Assembly: GCA_910578745.1 (NCBI GenBank)
Contig: CAJTSN010000032.1
Location: 1 to 19,243, forward strand
Reading direction: 5' to 3'
Source of the DNA: an uncultured Bacilli bacterium
Lineage (GTDB): Bacteria; Bacillota_I; Bacilli_A; RF39; UBA660
Length of the DNA: 19,243 nt
The notes below the pieces were generated by a model. It did no database searches and was not told the DNA's origin. It was given only the letters and a program-made list of their open reading frames with translations. The position numbers and the translations under genes are program-made. Positions 15,809-19,243 of this stretch are shown piece by piece; positions within the stretch are counted from its first letter, which is position 1; each line of letters starts with the position of its first letter.

Positions 15809-15937
15809 AGCACTTCCTTATACTATCATTTTAACACAAAAGAAAAAGAAATGCTATACTTTGTAAAATGGCTTATACCCAAATGTATTCCATTTCTCTT
15901 AGTTGTCGATTTTCATCAATATACATCATACCATTTC

Positions 15938-15964
15938 AAAAAAAGAACCATCTATTGATGATCC
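15938..15964 (-). terminator. Intrinsic terminator overlapping the end of the membrane-protein gene
   Basis: On the minus strand GGATCATC (15964-15957), loop AATA and GATGGTTC (15952-15945) form an 8-bp stem with G-U pairs, followed by seven U (15944-15938). The stem contains the last codons and stop of the gene, so ribosomes finishing translation would compete with hairpin formation. Confidence 0.7.
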
Positions 15965-16341
15965 TTGCCATTTTTTATTTTCTTTTTTGAACAAATTTTT
16001 TTAATACGTTCTCTAGAATCTTCCACTTCTGTGTATTCTTCTAAATATTGTTTTTCTTCCATATTAAATGGAATCGTTCCTACAATAACTCCATATATTA
16101 GAAGAAAAAGTGCGAGTACAGTATCAAAGGAATCTTGCCGAAGTAAAAAACAGGGAATACTTGCTGATAAAGCCATTCCTCCTGTTGTAAAACAAAGAAG
16201 TCTCCTTCTTAAAATTTCTTCCTTTTCTTCTAAGGAAAGAATAAGACGATAATAATATTCCTCTTGCTTTTCTCTTGGTATTCTTTTGAGTTCCATCCAT
16301 TTATTCAATAATAGAAATGTTTTTTCTAAATTGTCTTCCAT
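15952..16341 (-). CDS. Small membrane protein with two helices, function unknown
   Basis: A 129-residue protein from the ATG at 16341, which is preceded by AGGAGG at only three bases; another in-frame ATG at 16356 has no ribosome site but cannot be excluded (134 residues). Residues 1-44 are charged and helical, two membrane helices follow (about 46-64 with CFTTGGMALSASIPCFLL, and 69-88 with DTVLALFLLIYGVIVGTIPF), then a charged tail ending in a lysine-rich patch. Both termini should lie on the same side, presumably cytoplasmic. I recognise no family. It is transcribed away from a small Cys-rich gene and has its own terminator, so it appears to be a single-gene unit. Confidence 0.7.
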   Translation of the reverse strand: MEDNLEKTFLLLNKWMELKRIPREKQEEYYYRLILSLEEKEEILRRRLLCFTTGGMALSASIPCFLLRQDSFDTVLALFLLIYGVIVGTIPFNMEEKQYLEEYTEVEDSRERIKKICSKKKIKNGKDHQ

Positions 16342-16364
16342 AGTCCTCCTAGTCATTTATTCTA

Positions 16365-16392
16365 CACTATTTTCACATTTTTTCATATCTTA
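16365..16392 (+). promoter_or_regulatory. SigK-like promoter of the Cys-rich small gene
   Basis: CATATCTTA (16384-16392) fits the -10 element CATAnnnTA used by late mother-cell sigma factors, and an AC dinucleotide (16366-16367) lies 16 bases upstream at the -35 place. This short pattern can occur by chance in AT-rich DNA, and the predicted start falls very near the ribosome site, so it is only a candidate. Confidence 0.35.
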
Positions 16393-16408
16393 TAGTAGGT
16401 GATTATCT

Positions 16409-16588
16409 ATGCCAAATAATTGTAATCGTAATAAAGGTTGTGGATGTTGCTATCCTTGTATGTTTATTTTTATTATTTTGTCATTTTATCAATTTATTTT
16501 AACTCTTTTTATTCTTACTCGATTCAACTTTTTCTTATTTTTTTTCTTCTTATTTTTAAGTATTTTATTCTTTTGGTTTACCATATGA
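16409..16588 (+). CDS. Cys-rich small membrane protein, possible spore protein
   Basis: A 59-residue plus-strand frame with ribosome site AGGTGAT six bases before the ATG. It starts MPNNCNRNKGCGCCYPC, five cysteines in 17 residues, followed by about 40 very hydrophobic residues (Phe/Leu/Ile-rich, one Arg in the middle) predicting one long or two short membrane helices. The last 24 bases overlap the end of the convergent YsxE-like gene. The T-rich second half could be open by chance, but the ribosome site, the clustered cysteines and the SigK-like box make a real gene likely. Its place beside spore-coat genes suggests, without proving, a sporulation role. I recognise no family. Confidence 0.5.
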   Translation: MPNNCNRNKGCGCCYPCMFIFIILSFYQFILTLFILTRFNFFLFFFFLFLSILFFWFTI

Positions 16589-17452
16589 ATTAATCCATTT
16601 TGAACATTTATATAAAAGGTCGATTTCATTTGTAAAATGACTGCAGGTAGCAAACATAGAATCTTCAAACTCTAGCTTTGGAGGAATAATAATTAAAACA
16701 AAAAGTAACATTCTCTCCTCTTCTAAAAGAGGATATTTTTTTTCATATTCACGGAGAAGCAATTCAAAATCAAGTTCTAAAGCATGATTTCGATAAAGTT
16801 TATATAAATCAAATATAGGAATATCAATTTTTGCTTGATTCCAACTCGTAAGATAAGAATTATGGTTTTTAATGAAATGATCTAATTTAAGATTATTGTG
16901 CAAAACCACAAAGCGAGCTCTATGTTTACTTTGGACAAGTTCATACCATGTATCTAAATTTTCTCGTGCATAATAAAGAGAAGAAAAAATTAAATTAATA
17001 TTACGAGCTAAAAGATAAGAAGGGGCAGATGGGTAGATTTCTTTTTCGATCATATCTATCATGTCACTATAATACTCTTCTAAATGTTCTATATTTCCAG
17101 AAATATCTTCATAAGTTTTCTTAAAATAATCGACTTCTATTTCTTTATAAAATGTTGTTTTACTATGGAGTAAAGCCACCAAGTCAATTAAATCCATAAT
17201 TTTTTGTTCCTCTGGATAATCCACATTTTCAATATAAGGAGTTACTTCATACTCTTCATCCTCTGTAAGTACTTCCGGATAATAATTAAAGCTTCTAGAC
17301 GTTAGATACCCATAAATATCCCCTCTATATTCATTCTTTTTCTTTACAGCGTATGTATTTCCATCAACATTTATAAAATAAACTTTTCCTGACTTTTGAT
17401 AACGTGTAGGTTTTAAATTATTTTTTTTTAAAAAATCATGCAACTTTTTCAT
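16565..17452 (-). CDS. ysxE: YsxE-like spore coat protein (degenerate CotS-type kinase)
   Basis: A 295-residue protein from the ATG at 17452 (a TTG two codons upstream is possible). The fold resembles CotS/YsxE and aminoglycoside-phosphotransferase-type kinases: an N-lobe with TYAVKKK (about 33-39), a helical C-lobe, and a catalytic-loop equivalent LHNNLKLDHF (184-193) with a following IFDLYKLYR (213-221). In active enzymes that loop reads H-x-D-x4-N. Here the aspartate is Asn and the distal Asn is His, so catalysis is doubtful. In Bacillus, ysxE lies directly after spoVID and is implicated with it in spore encasement. Here its start overlaps the SpoVID-like gene by 17 bases, the same order, which strongly supports the name. 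Confidence 0.82.
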   Translation of the reverse strand: MKKLHDFLKKNNLKPTRYQKSGKVYFINVDGNTYAVKKKNEYRGDIYGYLTSRSFNYYPEVLTEDEEYEVTPYIENVDYPEEQKIMDLIDLVALLHSKTTFYKEIEVDYFKKTYEDISGNIEHLEEYYSDMIDMIEKEIYPSAPSYLLARNINLIFSSLYYARENLDTWYELVQSKHRARFVVLHNNLKLDHFIKNHNSYLTSWNQAKIDIPIFDLYKLYRNHALELDFELLLREYEKKYPLLEEERMLLFVLIIIPPKLEFEDSMFATCSHFTNEIDLLYKCSKWINSYGKPKE

Positions 17453-18167
17453 TAACAAATGGGATTAAGATTTTATCGTTAATGGCAATATTTGTTAAAT
17501 CATTATAATCTTCTAAATCACTTCTTGTCATACCATATTTATCTAAGATAGATTCAATGGTATCTCCTTCTCTTACAATATAGACTTTATAACTTTTATA
17601 AATTTCTGTATTTGTATTTTTAATAGAAGTAAGTGGTGTATCTTCTAATTCAATACATCTTTCTTTCTCCTCTATTTTATCCATTACTTCTCCCCTTTTA
17701 GAAGAAGATTTATTTTCCTCTTTCTGTTCTATTTTTTCTACTTTTTCCTCTTGAACTTTTTCTACTTCCTGTAAATCTTTTCCTACTTCTTTTGTACTTT
17801 CTATCATTTCTTCCCTCACCTCTATTTTTTCTTCTATTTTTTTCTCATCTAATTTATCAATACAAACATCAATACTAACTGATAAAACTTTGTTATTAAT
17901 GATTTCATAGTAAAAATCATCAATATCAATCGTTGCGTTATTCAAAATGTATTTTTCATCCATATGAATTTCAAATGGGACTTCATAAGAAAATTTCTCT
18001 AAAGATGTTGAATTCTCTGTAACGCGATAATCCCCACTAATTAAAAAGTTTCCACTGATTAAAGACAGATCTTTAATGCTTAAAGTATGTTCTAAAGAAA
18101 TACTAATGATTTCTAAAACATCTGTTTTGAACATTAAATCTTTTTTAAAAGGAACTATTTTTTTCAT
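17436..18167 (-). CDS. spoVID: SpoVID-like spore coat morphogenetic protein with LysM domain
   Basis: A 243-residue protein with three parts: an N-terminal beta-rich domain (about 1-105) of the kind found in SpoVID/SPOCS proteins; an acidic Glu/Lys/Val-rich linker (about 108-175, coiled-coil-like); and a C-terminal LysM domain (about 195-238) with YIVREGDTIESILDKYGM and INDKILIPF. In Bacillus, SpoVID directs encasement of the forespore by the coat, and its LysM region is involved in binding at the spore surface. This version is much shorter than the Bacillus protein (about 575 residues), the linker being the part that is reduced. The start has AGGAGATG upstream. The YsxE-like gene follows with an overlap, as in Bacillus. 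This pair is the best evidence that the organism makes spores. Confidence 0.85.
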   Translation of the reverse strand: MKKIVPFKKDLMFKTDVLEIISISLEHTLSIKDLSLISGNFLISGDYRVTENSTSLEKFSYEVPFEIHMDEKYILNNATIDIDDFYYEIINNKVLSVSIDVCIDKLDEKKIEEKIEVREEMIESTKEVGKDLQEVEKVQEEKVEKIEQKEENKSSSKRGEVMDKIEEKERCIELEDTPLTSIKNTNTEIYKSYKVYIVREGDTIESILDKYGMTRSDLEDYNDLTNIAINDKILIPFVNEKVA

Positions 18168-18246
18168 AACATCATCTCCTCTTAGTAATAAAATATTCTA
18201 TATTGTTTAAATTTAGAACAAGAGGAAAGGATAAAAAAAGAAAAAA

Positions 18247-18265
18247 ATTTAGAGTTTTTCTAAAT
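18247..18265 (-). terminator. Intrinsic terminator after the pilin-like gene
   Basis: ATTTAGA (18247-18253) pairs with TCTAAAT (18259-18265) around a 5-base loop, and on the minus strand the stem is followed by a run of U. It lies just beyond the stop codon at 18288 and separates that gene from spoVID. The stem is A/T-rich, so weak. Confidence 0.6.
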
Positions 18266-18287
18266 CTTTTCATGTCTATTCCGTTTT

Positions 18288-19243
18288 CTATACTCCTAAA
18301 GTGTATGGTGAGGATTTTGTTCCATCTCCTCCTGTAATTTTTAATCTTGATTTTAATATCACAATAGGGCGTACTGAATTACACTTAGATTGTCCCTTAC
18401 TATCAATGATGAGAGTGTCTGCAGAAAGGTTATAACTCGCCCCTATCCCCTCGATTATCTCTAAACTATAATAAGAGTGGTATCTGTTATCCCCTCCAAG
18501 ACCATTTAAATCAACCAAGCGACGAGCTAACCAATAGCTAAAACCTTCACCTGTACCAATTAATAAATTTCCTATAGCTTTAGCTACCAATTGTTTGTCT
18601 TCTGATTTGCCTTGGCTGTTACATGATCCTAAGGCTCCTGTACACGTCTCGGAACTTCCATCATATCCCATATGTCTCGCTCCTACTGTATACGTAGTAT
18701 TTTCATATGCCTTTGCTATTTTATTTAATACTCCTACACCGTTTCTAAATCCTATTTCACCATTCAAACATATTTTTTCAGATACACCGTCTCTAACTAC
18801 ATCTACTGTACCATCCGAATTTTTTCGAATCACCCTCCATAGACTAGCTCTACTCATATCGATTCCTTGATCGGAATCATACCCTGTATCGGATTTCGAT
18901 ATTGTATAGTATTCCCTACTCGATGTATACTTTATATAGTCACCTAAATTTACTTTTTCTGCAAGAGGTTTAAATCCTACTATCTTTTTACCATTGACCC
19001 ATGCAATTTTTCCTTCTGCTATATCTGTTTCCGTTGCATCTCCTGGAGTTTGACTCGCTAATGATGGGGCTTCATAGGTTCCTATAACTTGTTTTCCTCC
19101 AACTAAGGCCGTCTTATCTTTTAAGATTTGAGCAGCTGTTGCATTCCCATAATTCGACTTCGTATATAAATCATTTAAAGCTCCTTCTACGGTATCTTGA
19201 TTATTCTTTCCATAACTTACTCCATTTGATGGCGGATTACTAC
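18288..19243 (-). CDS. C-terminal part of a pilin-like / DUF6273-like surface protein (partial)
   Basis: The frame is open from the window edge (19243) to the stop at 18288, about 318 residues; the N-terminus is missing, and the internal ATG at 18857 is not the start. Near the visible beginning are two related segments, AAQILKDKTALVGGKQVIGT and TDIAEGKIAWVNGKKIVGF, a short motif often repeated in phage-tail-like and pilin-like surface proteins. It continues with YIKYTSS, SLWRVIRKNSDGTVDVV, an ETCTGALGSC loop, FSYWLARRLVD and RPIVILKSRLKITGGDG, the ending seen in DUF6273-type domains (from memory). It probably is a secreted or pilin-type protein; a prepilin N-terminus cannot be checked here. 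Base composition is richer in GC than the adjacent spore genes, hinting at transfer. Confidence 0.75.
   Translation of the reverse strand, partial: SNPPSNGVSYGKNNQDTVEGALNDLYTKSNYGNATAAQILKDKTALVGGKQVIGTYEAPSLASQTPGDATETDIAEGKIAWVNGKKIVGFKPLAEKVNLGDYIKYTSSREYYTISKSDTGYDSDQGIDMSRASLWRVIRKNSDGTVDVVRDGVSEKICLNGEIGFRNGVGVLNKIAKAYENTTYTVGARHMGYDGSSETCTGALGSCNSQGKSEDKQLVAKAIGNLLIGTGEGFSYWLARRLVDLNGLGGDNRYHSYYSLEIIEGIGASYNLSADTLIIDSKGQSKCNSVRPIVILKSRLKITGGDGTKSSPYTLGV

Noticed and set aside
15860..15925. Eighteen-codon minus-strand frame (MMYIDENRQLREMEYIWV)
   Set aside because: No ribosome site, and very short; kept only as a curiosity between the terminator and yqeG.

Overview
The window is AT-rich, with Shine-Dalgarno-type ribosome binding sites, short intergenic gaps, housekeeping-type -35/-10 promoters and TGA used as stop. 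It holds a LysM/SpoVID-like plus YsxE-like spore-coat pair, YqeG-YqeH, a YlbM-type TmcAL and SipW-type signal peptidases. Together these point to a spore-forming, low-GC Bacillota, plausibly a gut-type Bacilli or Erysipelotrichia relative. The species cannot be named from this sequence.

Left half (about 286-10704, all minus strand). One long transcription unit is bounded by a textbook promoter (TTGACA-17-TATTAT at 10704-10676) and a perfect GAAA-loop intrinsic terminator (308-286). In transcription order it encodes: (1) a 981-residue membrane-anchored protein with about 18 Cys-pair/His zinc-ribbon-like repeats between acidic Glu/Ser/Thr linkers; (2) a SipW-type signal peptidase with an unusual charged coiled-coil tail; (3) a TasA/camelysin-like fibre subunit with a SipW-type signal peptide; (4) an 856-residue lipoprotein with Ig-like, cadherin-like and InlB-like modules, ending in a domain that shares motifs with the fibre subunit; (5) a second, divergent SipW-type peptidase; (6) a small SipW-substrate-like protein; (7) a 532-residue exported protein. 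The simplest reading is a self-contained surface-fibre or biofilm-matrix locus with its own export peptidases, major subunit, anchor and accessory proteins. Inverted repeats flank the fibre gene and may set subunit stoichiometry. A transposase remnant lies just past the terminator.

Middle (10900-16360). A plus-strand TmcAL gene converges with a lone HerA-type ATPase gene across a shared bidirectional terminator. Then come, on the minus strand, yqeG-yqeH (overlapping) with a small secreted protein behind them, and a two-helix membrane protein gene whose terminator overlaps its stop codon.

Right end (16360-19243). A short plus-strand gene for a Cys-rich membrane peptide (59 residues) has a SigK-like promoter and overlaps the end of the spore-coat pair (SpoVID-like then YsxE-like, minus strand). 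After a terminator comes the C-terminal part of a pilin-like or DUF6273-like surface protein that runs off the window and is visibly richer in GC than its neighbours.
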